Positions 34,471 through 42,819 of a stretch of 64,000 nt of DNA are shown here, piece by piece. This DNA is from Sutcliffiella halmapala (GTDB lineage: Bacteria > Bacillota > Bacilli > Bacillales > Bacillaceae_I). A model generated the notes under the pieces. It was given only the letters and a program-made list of their open reading frames with translations. It was not told the origin of the DNA and did no database searches. Location of the stretch: positions 1,677,165-1,741,164 of the forward strand of contig NZ_KV917375.1 in the NCBI RefSeq assembly GCF_002019665.1, read 5' to 3'. The translations under genes were made by a program, and so were the position numbers. How positions within the stretch are numbered: position 1 is the stretch's first letter; every line of letters starts with the position of its first letter.

Positions 34471-35919
34471 TTATCTACTATAATAAACCTCATTAGATTG
34501 TAACTCCAGACCATTTCCTTGTAGCAATTCTGAAACGGTTACCATTTCATAACCCTGTTCCTTCAATTCTCGTACGATCACTTCGACCGCATCAGCCGTT
34601 GTTTCGTGAATATCGTGTAAAAGAATGATGGCGCCGTCATGAACGTTTGGTAGCACTTCTTGGACAACCGTATCAACATGACGATACTTCCAATCTAAAC
34701 TATCGACAGACCAAAGAATTGTAGGAACGCCAGAAAGCTCTTTCACTAACTCATTATAGGAGCCATAGGGAGGACGAAAAAGCGTCGGTGCTTCACCTAA
34801 GACGCTTGCTACCGCATCAGAGGTACTCCTTAGTTCGTTTTGTACTTGTTCTGATTCAAAAATGGTGAGATCTGGATGATTCCAACTATGGTTCCCTATT
34901 TCATGTCCTTCCTCTTTTATTCTCTTTAACACATCAGGATAGAATTCTACCCGACTGCCAAGAACAAAGAAGGTTGCTCGCGCATCGTATTTTTGCAGTG
35001 TATTTAATATTTGAACCGTATATTTTTGATGTGGTCCATCGTCAAATGTTAAGGCAACTTGTTTTTTGTTTGGATCAGGCTGGATAGGTGTTTGTTCAGC
35101 TTCCTCTTTCTGCTCCACTTCCTTTTCGTTTTCTTCCATTTCGTTTATCAACTCCGGTTGAAACTGTTCATTTAAGTAAGCGGCCGCATCTTGAAGCGGA
35201 ATCGTTACTTTTGCAATTCCCAGTGCCCCTGCGCCAACTTCATATTTATCATATACAAATTGGATAGAGTCTTTTGTGAGAATGAATTTCTCGAAATTTT
35301 CTTTAACAGGAGCCGTTTCTTCATCTATCATATCTTCAAACAAAAAGTCATGATACTCTTCCTGCTCATACAAACGTGATTTGATTTCCTTTGATAAAAA
35401 ATATAGATAATCTGTATTAACATCAAACACATCATCTATTTGAAGATACTTGCCATTGTCAATATCCACCACATATGTTTTCGTTTGTTCCATTGCATTT
35501 GCTCCACCGGTGTAAGTCCCAATAGTAAACAAAAAGGAATAAATCGAATCTGATACTTGCTCAATAGTAAACTGAACATTGAACATATATGGATGCTGTT
35601 CTACAAATTCTGGATTTGGAATGTCCGCCACAATCTCCAAGAATTCTTCTTTTCTCTCATCAACAAAGCTTGTGATTTCCTGATTCAAATTTTCCTTATC
35701 AAAAATCGGATAGCTTAAAGCTAGGTGATACAGCTTTTCATCCTCTACTTCTGTGAGGATATGAATTCCTTCATAAGTAGATTCAGCTACCTCCATCAAC
35801 TCTTGATCAGTTGGTTTTTCTGTTATAGATGGTCCACTTTTTTCTCCTTGTTTTCCACAGCCAACTAGCATTAGAAAACAGCTTAAAATTAGGAACCAAC
35901 CTGCTTTTTTAACGTTCAA
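34471..35919 (-). CDS. PdaC-like lipoprotein polysaccharide deacetylase
   Basis: 482 residues. Signal with lipobox (LMLVGC) at the N-terminus. A region of about 45-260 resembles the DUF4163/DUF3298 pair ('NVQFTIEQVSDSIYSFLFTIGTYTGGANAMEQTKTYVVDIDNGKYLQIDDVF'), followed by an E/Q/P-rich linker and a NodB domain (about 285-470). NodB motifs: TFDDGP (catalytic Asp and metal Asp), 'HEIGNHSWNHPD' (metal His pair), 'FRPPYGSYN', 'WSVDSLDWK' and 'ILLHDIH'. The architecture matches B. subtilis PdaC, which deacetylates MurNAc in peptidoglycan. It is anchored outside the membrane. The start is TTG 35917-35919. Confidence 0.88.
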   Translation of the reverse strand: MNVKKAGWFLILSCFLMLVGCGKQGEKSGPSITEKPTDQELMEVAESTYEGIHILTEVEDEKLYHLALSYPIFDKENLNQEITSFVDERKEEFLEIVADIPNPEFVEQHPYMFNVQFTIEQVSDSIYSFLFTIGTYTGGANAMEQTKTYVVDIDNGKYLQIDDVFDVNTDYLYFLSKEIKSRLYEQEEYHDFLFEDMIDEETAPVKENFEKFILTKDSIQFVYDKYEVGAGALGIAKVTIPLQDAAAYLNEQFQPELINEMEENEKEVEQKEEAEQTPIQPDPNKKQVALTFDDGPHQKYTVQILNTLQKYDARATFFVLGSRVEFYPDVLKRIKEEGHEIGNHSWNHPDLTIFESEQVQNELRSTSDAVASVLGEAPTLFRPPYGSYNELVKELSGVPTILWSVDSLDWKYRHVDTVVQEVLPNVHDGAIILLHDIHETTADAVEVIVRELKEQGYEMVTVSELLQGNGLELQSNEVYYSR

Positions 35920-36239
35920 TTTACTTTCCGCTCCCTTCTACAAAATATAAGATAGCATATAAAGGGCAAGAATGGTTGTGTAAACTTTAGAAATTTTTAT
36001 GAAGTTATAATGAGGAGTCCGATTATAATATCATTCCTAATTAAGGTTAAGGCGATACAGAAGGTGGCTCGCTAGACAGAGTTTTAGGAAAAATTAGATA
36101 GACACTAAAATGAAACGAGAAATTCCTGTTTTGATACGTAAAAAAGAATAAAATGGCAAACGTACGTTCCGTAATATATAATAAAAGAAGATAAAAACTT
36201 TTAAAAAGCTATAAATTACAAAAAAAGGAGCTCCACTTT
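35920..36239. promoter_or_regulatory. Divergent intergenic region with a LexA-like SOS box and promoter
   Basis: 320 bases between the deacetylase and the AlkC-like gene. CAAACGTACGTTCC (36157-36170) matches the Bacillus LexA/DinR consensus CGAACRNRYGTTYC at 13 of 14 positions. A TATAAT at 36177-36182 follows, so bound LexA would cover the promoter of the AlkC-like gene, whose ribosome site is AAAGGAG at 36223-36229. The remainder of the region shows no gene. Confidence 0.6.
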
Positions 36240-37328
36240 ATGACAACAGCACTTAAAGATATCTATAATCAATCATTCATCTCACTCGTAGCTAAGTCGA
36301 TTCACAAAGTCTACCCAGAGTTGGATGAAGCTCTATTTTTCCACCTCGTTTTTAATGAAACTTGGGAACAGAAAACATTAAAGGAACGTATGCGACATAT
36401 TACCATCTGCTTACATAAACTATTGCCAGCTGACTATGCAGAAGCTGTGGGGATTTTAAAAAAAGTCGCCCCAGATCTCGCCAATCATGAGCTTGCTGCT
36501 ATCATACTTCCAGATTATATCGAACAATACGGCTTATCTGACTGGGAGGTTTCGATTCCGGCGTTAGAATGGTTCACGCAATATTCCACAGCAGAATTTG
36601 CTGTACGTCCTTTTATAATGAAAGATCAAGAGCGAATGGTCAAACAGATGACAGAATGGTCTCTTCATCCCAATCATCGAGTGAGAAGATTGGCAAGTGA
36701 AGGAATACGACCGAAACTTCCTTGGGGGATGGTGCTACAAAACTTGAGGAAAGACCCAACGCCGATTATTCCTATTTTAAACAATCTAAAAGAGGACGAA
36801 TCACTCTTTGTTAGGAAAAGTGTCGCCAATAACTTAAATGACATTTCCAAGGATCATCCGTCCGTCGTATTAGAAATTGTAACATCATGGTATGGGAAGC
36901 ATAAGCATACCGATTGGATTGTGAAACACGCTTGTCGCACCCTATTAAAACAAGGACATCCACAAGCACTTGCTCTATTTGGCTTCAACCAAGCAAACTC
37001 CATCCACATTCACAACTTCAACATAGAAAAAAACAAAGTGAAAATTGGAGAAGATCTGTATTTTTCATTTCAGGTCACTAATAAAGACGAGCAACCAAGC
37101 ACAATACGGATAGAATTTGTCATAGATTATGTAAAAGCGAATGGCAATCGCTCCAAAAAAGTCTTCAAAGTTGCAGAAAACAAGATTGCAAGAGAGAAGA
37201 ATTTAAACTATCATAAAAAAATTTCATTCAAAGATCTAACAACAAGAAAGCACTATAAAGGCATACACACCATCTCTATATTAATTAATGGCGAACTAAA
37301 GAGTTCGTTAGACTTTGAAGTAGAATAA
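36240..37328 (+). CDS. AlkC/AlkD-like DNA glycosylase-type alkylation repair protein
   Basis: 362 residues. Residues about 1-250 form HEAT-like helical repeats ('WSLHPNHRVRRLASEGIRPKLPWG', 'DESLFVRKSVANNLNDISKDHP', 'DWIVKHACRTLLKQGHPQAL') as in the AlkC/AlkD glycosylases that remove alkylated bases such as N3-methyladenine. The C-terminal ~100 residues are beta-rich with an Ig-like pattern ('SIHIHNFNIEKNKVKIGEDLYFSFQVTNKDEQP'), an AlkC feature. A LexA-like box lies over its promoter. A CWC protein gene follows after 19 bases. Confidence 0.82.
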   Translation: MTTALKDIYNQSFISLVAKSIHKVYPELDEALFFHLVFNETWEQKTLKERMRHITICLHKLLPADYAEAVGILKKVAPDLANHELAAIILPDYIEQYGLSDWEVSIPALEWFTQYSTAEFAVRPFIMKDQERMVKQMTEWSLHPNHRVRRLASEGIRPKLPWGMVLQNLRKDPTPIIPILNNLKEDESLFVRKSVANNLNDISKDHPSVVLEIVTSWYGKHKHTDWIVKHACRTLLKQGHPQALALFGFNQANSIHIHNFNIEKNKVKIGEDLYFSFQVTNKDEQPSTIRIEFVIDYVKANGNRSKKVFKVAENKIAREKNLNYHKKISFKDLTTRKHYKGIHTISILINGELKSSLDFEVE

Positions 37329-37347
37329 CTGGAAGGAAGGGTAGAAA

Positions 37348-37536
37348 ATGCTGAAATGTCCAGTTTGTAAAGAGGAGAACAACTGCGCAGTTGCAAAAAA
37401 AGAAGAACCTACTTCTTGTTGGTGCATGAAAGTAACGATTCCAAAGGAACTACTCGAGAAAGCGTCAATAAAGGATCACTGCATATGTGAAAAATGTGTG
37501 GAGGATTATCGTTTGACTTTAGAGAAAATGAACTAG
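37348..37536 (+). CDS. Cysteine-rich CWC-family protein
   Basis: 62 residues, with CPVCKEENNC...CWC...CICEKC, the Cys pattern of the CWC family (named for its Cys-Trp-Cys motif), probably a zinc-binding module. GGAAGGGTAG precedes the ATG. It is probably cotranscribed with the AlkC-like gene 19 bases upstream and ends at a terminator. Function unknown. Confidence 0.8.
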   Translation: MLKCPVCKEENNCAVAKKEEPTSCWCMKVTIPKELLEKASIKDHCICEKCVEDYRLTLEKMN

Positions 37537-37548
37537 TTGAAGGAAGGT

Positions 37549-37577
37549 AGCAGTCTATCAGGGATAGGCTGTTTTTT
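37549..37577 (+). terminator. Terminator after the alkC-CWC pair
   Basis: CAGTCTATC (37551-37559) pairs with GATAGGCTG (37563-37571), followed by TTTTTT. Confidence 0.8.
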
Positions 37578-37686
37578 ATATGAATTATGCTATTTTGGGT
37601 TTTTAATTTGGGGGATTTCCGACGAAGAGAAAACACCTAATAAGAATTGCTTTTTTATACATACTAATACATGAAGGAGGGATATC

Positions 37687-38730
37687 ATGATTAACATTCT
37701 CTTGTGGATTGTATTCGTGTTTTTATTTATATTAATCATCGCGTATCTCTACCTTATTTATCGAAAGTTATCATTTGATTATCACCAGAAACAAAAAGAG
37801 GGTTGGAAAGGTAAATTACGTCCAATCATTCACGAGTGTATGAGAAACGAATGCATCCAAGAGATTCCTAAAAAAGCAATTGCATTAGAAGCAGCAGAGG
37901 GAATTTTAATTCAATATTTATCAGTGTTAAAAAACCGAGAGATGAGAAAAAGAGTTAAATGGATTGCTCATCAATTGTTCTGTGGCTTTTACAAGAAAAG
38001 GTTAATGAATAGAAAGTGGGTGATTCGCTTGAACACCTTACATTATATAGATATCTTTCAATTTAAGGATTTTGAAGATGATGTACTCACACTTCTACAT
38101 AAACCATTTATTAGAAAAGAAGAAGCCTATTTGATATACAGTATTTTGGCATCCTTTCAATATTCAGGGTTATATAATCTTTTATGTCAATCAAAGGAGC
38201 CATTACCTTCCTTTTTATGTAAGACTATTATGGATCGACTAAGTCCAGAGCTTTTTCAGGAATTCCTACATTCTTACTCGGCCTGTCCTCCAGCTATTCA
38301 AAAAAGTATTATTGATGTGCTAGGGAACAAAAGAGAGCTGAAGTTTGTATCGTTCATGGAAGAGTTATTAGTTCATCAAGAAGTGGAACTGAGAATTCGA
38401 TCTTTAAAAGCAATAAGTAAGATAGGAATATTAAAAAATGAAACCATTTTATTTGATTTGGTTTTATCCGCCCATTGGCAAGAAAGAATGATGGTTGCTA
38501 AGGTAATGGGAGTCTTACAAAACGAGGAGTTTATCAATTATTTAAAGGATTTACTTTCTGATCAATCGTGGTGGGTAAGAACGACTGCAGCCCAATCTAT
38601 TCTCCAGTTTTCAGATGGCATTCAGATTTTAGAAGGGATCGTCGGAAATAAAGATATACACTATGATCCTTACGCAATAGATATGTCAAAAGAATGGATT
38701 GCAAGGAGCTACGAGAAGCATGGTCTTTAA
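37687..38730 (+). CDS. Membrane-anchored HEAT-repeat protein
   Basis: 347 residues. One N-terminal membrane span (INILLWIVFVFLFILIIAYLYLIYR) is followed by a basic stretch and then HEAT-like helical repeats (about 145-345: 'LRIRSLKAISKIGILKNETILFDLVLSAHWQERMMVAKVMGVLQ', 'DQSWWVRTTAAQSILQF'). HEAT repeats are protein-interaction scaffolds. The next gene, a GT2 glycosyltransferase, begins inside its 3' end, so the two are translated together and probably act as a complex at the membrane. GAAGGAGGGATATC precedes the ATG. Function unknown. Confidence 0.75.
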   Translation: MINILLWIVFVFLFILIIAYLYLIYRKLSFDYHQKQKEGWKGKLRPIIHECMRNECIQEIPKKAIALEAAEGILIQYLSVLKNREMRKRVKWIAHQLFCGFYKKRLMNRKWVIRLNTLHYIDIFQFKDFEDDVLTLLHKPFIRKEEAYLIYSILASFQYSGLYNLLCQSKEPLPSFLCKTIMDRLSPELFQEFLHSYSACPPAIQKSIIDVLGNKRELKFVSFMEELLVHQEVELRIRSLKAISKIGILKNETILFDLVLSAHWQERMMVAKVMGVLQNEEFINYLKDLLSDQSWWVRTTAAQSILQFSDGIQILEGIVGNKDIHYDPYAIDMSKEWIARSYEKHGL

Positions 38731-40132
38731 TTTAGGAGATTCCATTATAAGAAATGTAAGTAATTTCATTATCGTCTATACGTTTTTTAGCGCATTCCTC
38801 TATTTGTTATTATTTATAATCTCTGCTAGGAAAATTAAGAAGAATTATAGTTTAGATCTTAAGTATAAGTTTGAGGACATCATCGAGTCGGACTTTTCTC
38901 CCCCCGTATCTATACTAGTACCTTCATACAATGAAGAAGCGGGAATCTATGCCTCGGTAAAATCACTGATCGATTTACAATATCCAACATTTGAAATAAT
39001 TATTATAAATGATGGTTCAACTGATCTTACACTACCACTTCTTATAGAACGATTTGACATGGTAGAGGTAACTCGGACGATTAGAAAGCAGCTAGCAACA
39101 AATCCGATTAAAGGAATCTATCGTTCGTTGTATTATCCTAATCTGTACTTGATTGATAAGGAAAATGGGGGGAAATCAGATGCGTTGAATGCAGGAATTA
39201 ATCTCTCCCGATATCCCTATTTCTGCTCCCTCGATGGAGATTCGATTCTTGAATCAGATGCTTTTTTAAAAATCATGAAACCGATTCTAGATTCAGAAGA
39301 GGAGATTGTTGCGGTTGGTGGAAATGTTCAAATTGCTAACGGATGTAAGATAGAAAAGGGAAAAGTATTAGAAATCGGTTTACCTAAAAACATTCTTGTT
39401 ATTATGCAAATCATCGAATATTTGAGGGCTTTTCTAATGGGAAGGTTGGGGTTAAGTCATTATAATTTACTTCTCATTGTATCCGGGGCCTTTGGTGTCT
39501 TCTCTAAAGAGTGGGTCATTCGAGCGGGAGGTTATAAAAAGAATACAGTTGGAGAAGATATGGAGCTAATTGTAAGGTTACATAGGAAGATTAAAGAAGA
39601 AAAAAAGAAGGCAAAGATTTTCTTTATTCCACAACCTGTGTGCTGGACGGAAGCCCCAGAGTCTGCTTATTTTTTAAAAAGACAACGAACTCGTTGGCAT
39701 AGGGGACTGTATGAGAGTTTATGGAATCATCGATGTATGTTGTTCAACCCTAAATACGGAGCAATTGGGATTATTTCAATGCCTTATTTTTTGCTCGTAG
39801 AATTATTAGGACCAATTATCGAATTTCTTGGCTATATTCTAATTGTAATCGGATTAATTAGAGGGGATGTTTTTATTGAATATGCCTTTATCATTTTTTT
39901 ACTAGCAATGCTCTATGGATCAGCCCTATCTATGGGAGCTGTATTACTAGAAGAATGGAGTCAACGTAGGTATTCGAGGATTTCTCATGTATCCAAATTG
40001 TTTTTCTATGCACTAACGGAATCATTATGGTATAGATTAATGGTTTCTTATTGGCGGTGTATTGGCTTTTTTCAAGCGATTAGAGGAAAAAAAGAATGGG
40101 GACATATTCAAAGGAAAGGTCTTATCAAATGA
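38720..40132 (+). CDS. Membrane glycosyltransferase family 2
   Basis: 470 residues. An N-terminal span (about 17-38) is followed by a GT2 domain: VSILVPSYNEEAG, IINDGSTD, KENGGKSDALNAG, 'CSLDGDSILE' (DxD), 'GED' and QRTRWHRG (the QxxRW motif of processive synthases). Two to three C-terminal spans follow. This is the layout of polymerising polysaccharide synthases such as BcsA, IcaA and PgaC. ATG 38720 has AAGGAG about 11 bases upstream and overlaps the HEAT gene by 11 bases. Likely exports or assembles a surface polysaccharide; the sugar is unknown. Confidence 0.87.
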   Translation: MVFNLGDSIIRNVSNFIIVYTFFSAFLYLLLFIISARKIKKNYSLDLKYKFEDIIESDFSPPVSILVPSYNEEAGIYASVKSLIDLQYPTFEIIIINDGSTDLTLPLLIERFDMVEVTRTIRKQLATNPIKGIYRSLYYPNLYLIDKENGGKSDALNAGINLSRYPYFCSLDGDSILESDAFLKIMKPILDSEEEIVAVGGNVQIANGCKIEKGKVLEIGLPKNILVIMQIIEYLRAFLMGRLGLSHYNLLLIVSGAFGVFSKEWVIRAGGYKKNTVGEDMELIVRLHRKIKEEKKKAKIFFIPQPVCWTEAPESAYFLKRQRTRWHRGLYESLWNHRCMLFNPKYGAIGIISMPYFLLVELLGPIIEFLGYILIVIGLIRGDVFIEYAFIIFLLAMLYGSALSMGAVLLEEWSQRRYSRISHVSKLFFYALTESLWYRLMVSYWRCIGFFQAIRGKKEWGHIQRKGLIK

Positions 40133-40437
40133 AACATGTTTGCTTAAGTGGCTAAAAGGACAGAAATGCTCAATTAGAAAATATGAAGGCTGAAAAGAAG
40201 CGAAAATAGAATCAACTTATGAGAGAAGTGTTTTGGAAAATAGAATAGTGGAACCTACGGAACATGGTTCGAAAAATGGAAAAGGCACAACTATTTTTGT
40301 TAGCTGTGCCTTGTTTTTATTGAAATGAATTAATTGGAAAAGCAAGAGTATTCATATTGTTTTATTTTGGAAAATATAATAAACTTCAATTAGAAATGCT
40401 CCATTTCTATTCTATCTTCAACTAAAGGATGATCCAT
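40133..40437. other. Intergenic region with terminator and promoter
   Basis: Contains the hairpin AAGGCACA (40282-40289) / TGTGCCTT (40305-40312) with a T-rich tail, ending the HEAT-GT2 unit. A promoter-like 25-base block at 40357-40381 contains TATAAT; 24 of its 25 bases recur at 41471-41495. The ribosome site of the next gene is AAAGG at 40424-40428. Confidence 0.65.
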
Positions 40438-40968
40438 ATGCTTGGAATAGATAATTACACGCCAATATTTTATACAGATTCGGCTCAACTAGTTGCGAAT
40501 GAAAAAGAAAAGTTAACTAGTTTAATAGGACAACGAATCAAGGAAATTTGGGTTGCTTGGGAACAAGAGGAAAATTATTGGTTTAATAGTCTACCAGTAA
40601 TTTTCATATTGGAGAATTGCCAACTGGAATTATGCGCGTATCAATCAGAGGTATATGCGATAACGTTTAATCAAATTAATGTAGACGATAGTGTAGATTT
40701 TTTTGGCGCAGTTAAATGGGAAAAGGATAAGTTGAAACAACTAAATCTTACTTCCTATATTAATCAAGAAGTTATCTCTATTGAAATTATGGAACCAATT
40801 GTGGAACCTATTTCAGGGGTAAAGTGTGAGTACGATACTTTTGGTGTGGGTGGAATAGGGTTTAGCTTAGAAAAAGGCTATTTGGCAGTATGTAATGGGT
40901 TTGATGAAAATCGCTTCATCTATGAAAGAAAGTATAGTTGTTTTACATATAAGTATACGAAAATCTAG
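40438..40968 (+). CDS. Hypothetical soluble protein
   Basis: 176 residues from ATG 40438, nine bases after AAAGG; the ATG at 40429 overlaps that site. No signal or membrane segment. The sequence begins 'MLGIDNYTPIFYTDSAQLVANEKEKL' and has 'IWVAWEQEENYWFNSLPVIFILENCQLELCAYQ', an alternating beta/alpha pattern of an uncharacterised Bacillus family. No catalytic site. A membrane protein gene follows after 16 bases, so they may share a transcript. Confidence 0.55.
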   Translation: MLGIDNYTPIFYTDSAQLVANEKEKLTSLIGQRIKEIWVAWEQEENYWFNSLPVIFILENCQLELCAYQSEVYAITFNQINVDDSVDFFGAVKWEKDKLKQLNLTSYINQEVISIEIMEPIVEPISGVKCEYDTFGVGGIGFSLEKGYLAVCNGFDENRFIYERKYSCFTYKYTKI

Positions 40969-40984
40969 TTGGGGGAGAAATCCG

Positions 40985-41386
40985 ATGTTTTTGCTAAAGC
41001 TAGCAATTATTTTTATTATTTCCGTTCTATTCATTTGGCTTTTACAGTTTACGTTAAGAAAGGCGTTTAACATCGAAAAGAGAAAAAGTACATTCTCTTA
41101 CAACCATGTAAACAAAACGCATCGAAGGCTAGATTGGTTGATTAGAATTATGAGCATGCTTTCTTTACTTTATTTGGTGTACTTGATTTTCTATAGAGAT
41201 AATTCGATAACTTTATTTTTTATCGGCTTAATTATTTTTACCATTTTATCTGATACTGTCAGAGCCTATTTTGAATGGAAACATTCACCTCATCCGAAGC
41301 ACTCAATCCTCACAATTAGTGAAATGCTAGTATTAATAAGTGTGCTCGTTGCATGCATACAGTTTGATTTGTTAGCGCTTCTTTAA
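40985..41386 (+). CDS. DUF4181-like membrane protein
   Basis: 133 residues from ATG 40985 after GGGGGAG. Four hydrophobic segments (LLKLAIIFIISVLFIWLLQF; LIRIMSMLSLLYLVYLIFY; ITLFFIGLIIFTILSDTVRAYFEW; ILTISEMLVLISVLVACIQF). The 'RAYFEWKHSP' motif after span 3 is typical of DUF4181 in Bacillus. Function unknown. A terminator follows. Confidence 0.7.
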   Translation: MFLLKLAIIFIISVLFIWLLQFTLRKAFNIEKRKSTFSYNHVNKTHRRLDWLIRIMSMLSLLYLVYLIFYRDNSITLFFIGLIIFTILSDTVRAYFEWKHSPHPKHSILTISEMLVLISVLVACIQFDLLALL

Positions 41387-41404
41387 TTTAAAATCAAAAG
41401 TACA

Positions 41405-41436
41405 GGCACCTTCCTAAATTGTGGGAGGTGTTTTTA
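41405..41436 (+). terminator. Terminator after the DUF4181 gene
   Basis: CACCTTCC (41407-41414) pairs with GGGAGGTG (41423-41430), followed by TTTTTATT. Confidence 0.75.
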
Positions 41437-41470
41437 TTTGCCCATTTTTCAAATTGTCGAACAGTTATTA

Positions 41471-41527
41471 TTGTTTTATTATGGAAAATATAATATACTA
41501 CATTACAACACTAATGCACTATATTAG
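41471..41527 (+). promoter_or_regulatory. Promoter and possible operator of the GntR-ABC operon
   Basis: A 25-base block with TATAAT at 41489-41494 repeats the promoter block at 40357-40381 with one mismatch. An inverted repeat CTAAT (41511-41515) / ATTAG (41523-41527) follows just before the ribosome site and could be the GntR operator. Confidence 0.5.
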
Positions 41528-41540
41528 AGGGGGTGTGAAG

Positions 41541-41936
41541 TTGATTTTAAATACGGACGGTACAAAGCCGATTTATGTACAGATTGCTGAGTGGCTCGAG
41601 ACTGAGATATTAAATGGAAACTTTGAACAAGATCAGAAGGTGCATTCGCAGTATCAGTTGGCCGAAATTTTTAATATTAATCCGGCGACAGCTGCCAAGG
41701 GACTGAACATATTAGTCGATGAAAAAGTCTTGTATAAAAAGCGAGGGCTTGGAATGTTTGTGACAAGGGATGCAAAGGAGATTATTCTCACGAAAAGAAA
41801 AGACCATATTTTAAACCATTTAGTGACAGATCTAGTAGTGGAAGCAGAGCGGTTACAGGTAAGTGATGAAGAATTAATTCAGATGATTCATTTCGTAAGT
41901 AATAAAACAAGGGGGAAGAGGGATGAAGGCAATTGA
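41541..41936 (+). CDS. GntR-family regulator, YtrA subfamily
   Basis: 131 residues. Winged HTH with the GntR pattern 'TKPIYVQIAEWLETEILNGNFEQDQKVHSQYQLAEIFNINPATAAKGLNILVDEKVLYKKRGLGMFV' and a short helical tail without a large effector domain, as in YtrA-type repressors. TTG 41541 follows AGAGGGGG. It is the first gene of an operon with an ABC ATPase (14-base overlap), a permease and a membrane protein, which it most likely represses. In B. subtilis, similar units respond to cell-wall antibiotics; whether this one does is unknown. Confidence 0.87.
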   Translation: MILNTDGTKPIYVQIAEWLETEILNGNFEQDQKVHSQYQLAEIFNINPATAAKGLNILVDEKVLYKKRGLGMFVTRDAKEIILTKRKDHILNHLVTDLVVEAERLQVSDEELIQMIHFVSNKTRGKRDEGN

Positions 41937-42819
41937 GTGTAAGGAGCTTTCAAAAGTCTATTGGCAAAGGAAGGCTTTAAATGACTTGTCTTTTACTATA
42001 GAAGAAAACACCATTACAGGACTTATCGGGAGAAATGGAGCGGGAAAAACGACGTTACTAAAGATCATTGCTGGGTTTTTATCAGAAACAGCTGGTGAAA
42101 TAAAAGTATTTGGTGAAGAACCATTTAATAATTTAACCGTGTCAGCTAATTCGATCTTTGTTGATGATTTTATGAGTTTGCCGACGTCTTTAAATCTAGA
42201 AGAGACGTTAGAGGCTGCCGGGAAATTTTATGCAAAGTGGGACGGGGAGCTTGCGAAGCGATTGTTTGATTATTTTTCCTTTGATCCGAAGCAGCGTCAT
42301 GAATTTCTTTCCAAAGGGATGAAAAGTACGTTTAATATGATTATTGGTCTCGCATCACGCTGCAGTTTAACGATTTTCGATGAACCGACAACAGGGATGG
42401 ATGCAGCGGTACGAAAGGATTTTTACCGAGCGTTATTAAAGGACTATCTAGCTCATCCACGTACGATTATTTTATCTAGTCATCATCTTGATGAAATCGA
42501 AGACCTCATTGAGGATGTGCTGTTGCTTGATGGTGGAAAGAAGCGACTACATCTTTCAGCTGCAGACTTAAAGGAATATGCAATTGGCTTAACTGGAAAA
42601 GCTAGTTTACTAGAAGAATGGACATCAAATAAAGAAGTGTTATTTACGAAAAGTATCGGCACGGACAGTCGATATGTTGTGATGGAAAATGATTGGACGG
42701 AAGAGAGTGTACAGGAAGCACGACAGCTCGGAATCGACATAACCCCGGTATCAGCAAGTGATGTTTGTGTCTATGTAACGGGGAATACAAAGGGGGGAAT
42801 CGACGATGTCTTTAACTAA
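41923..42819 (+). CDS. ABC transporter ATP-binding protein
   Basis: 298 residues. Walker A GRNGAGKTT, Walker B 'LTIFDEPTTGMD', H-loop 'ILSSHHLDEIEDL'. The signature position reads LSKGM instead of LSGGQ, a change shared with YtrB-type proteins of GntR-ABC operons. A long C-terminal extension follows the ATPase core. It overlaps both neighbours (GntR upstream, permease downstream), showing translational coupling. Direction and substrate are unknown; export of a peptide or drug is the most common role in this group. Confidence 0.87.
   Translation: MKAIECKELSKVYWQRKALNDLSFTIEENTITGLIGRNGAGKTTLLKIIAGFLSETAGEIKVFGEEPFNNLTVSANSIFVDDFMSLPTSLNLEETLEAAGKFYAKWDGELAKRLFDYFSFDPKQRHEFLSKGMKSTFNMIIGLASRCSLTIFDEPTTGMDAAVRKDFYRALLKDYLAHPRTIILSSHHLDEIEDLIEDVLLLDGGKKRLHLSAADLKEYAIGLTGKASLLEEWTSNKEVLFTKSIGTDSRYVVMENDWTEESVQEARQLGIDITPVSASDVCVYVTGNTKGGIDDVFN

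Noticed and set aside
36111..36140. A SigW-like promoter (TGAAAC ... CGTA)
   Set aside because: The spacer is 20 bases, whereas SigW-type promoters need about 16-17.
40133..40280. A purine-rich stretch that looked like another 21-bp array
   Set aside because: GGA/GAAA motifs are present but the distances do not keep a 21-base phase.
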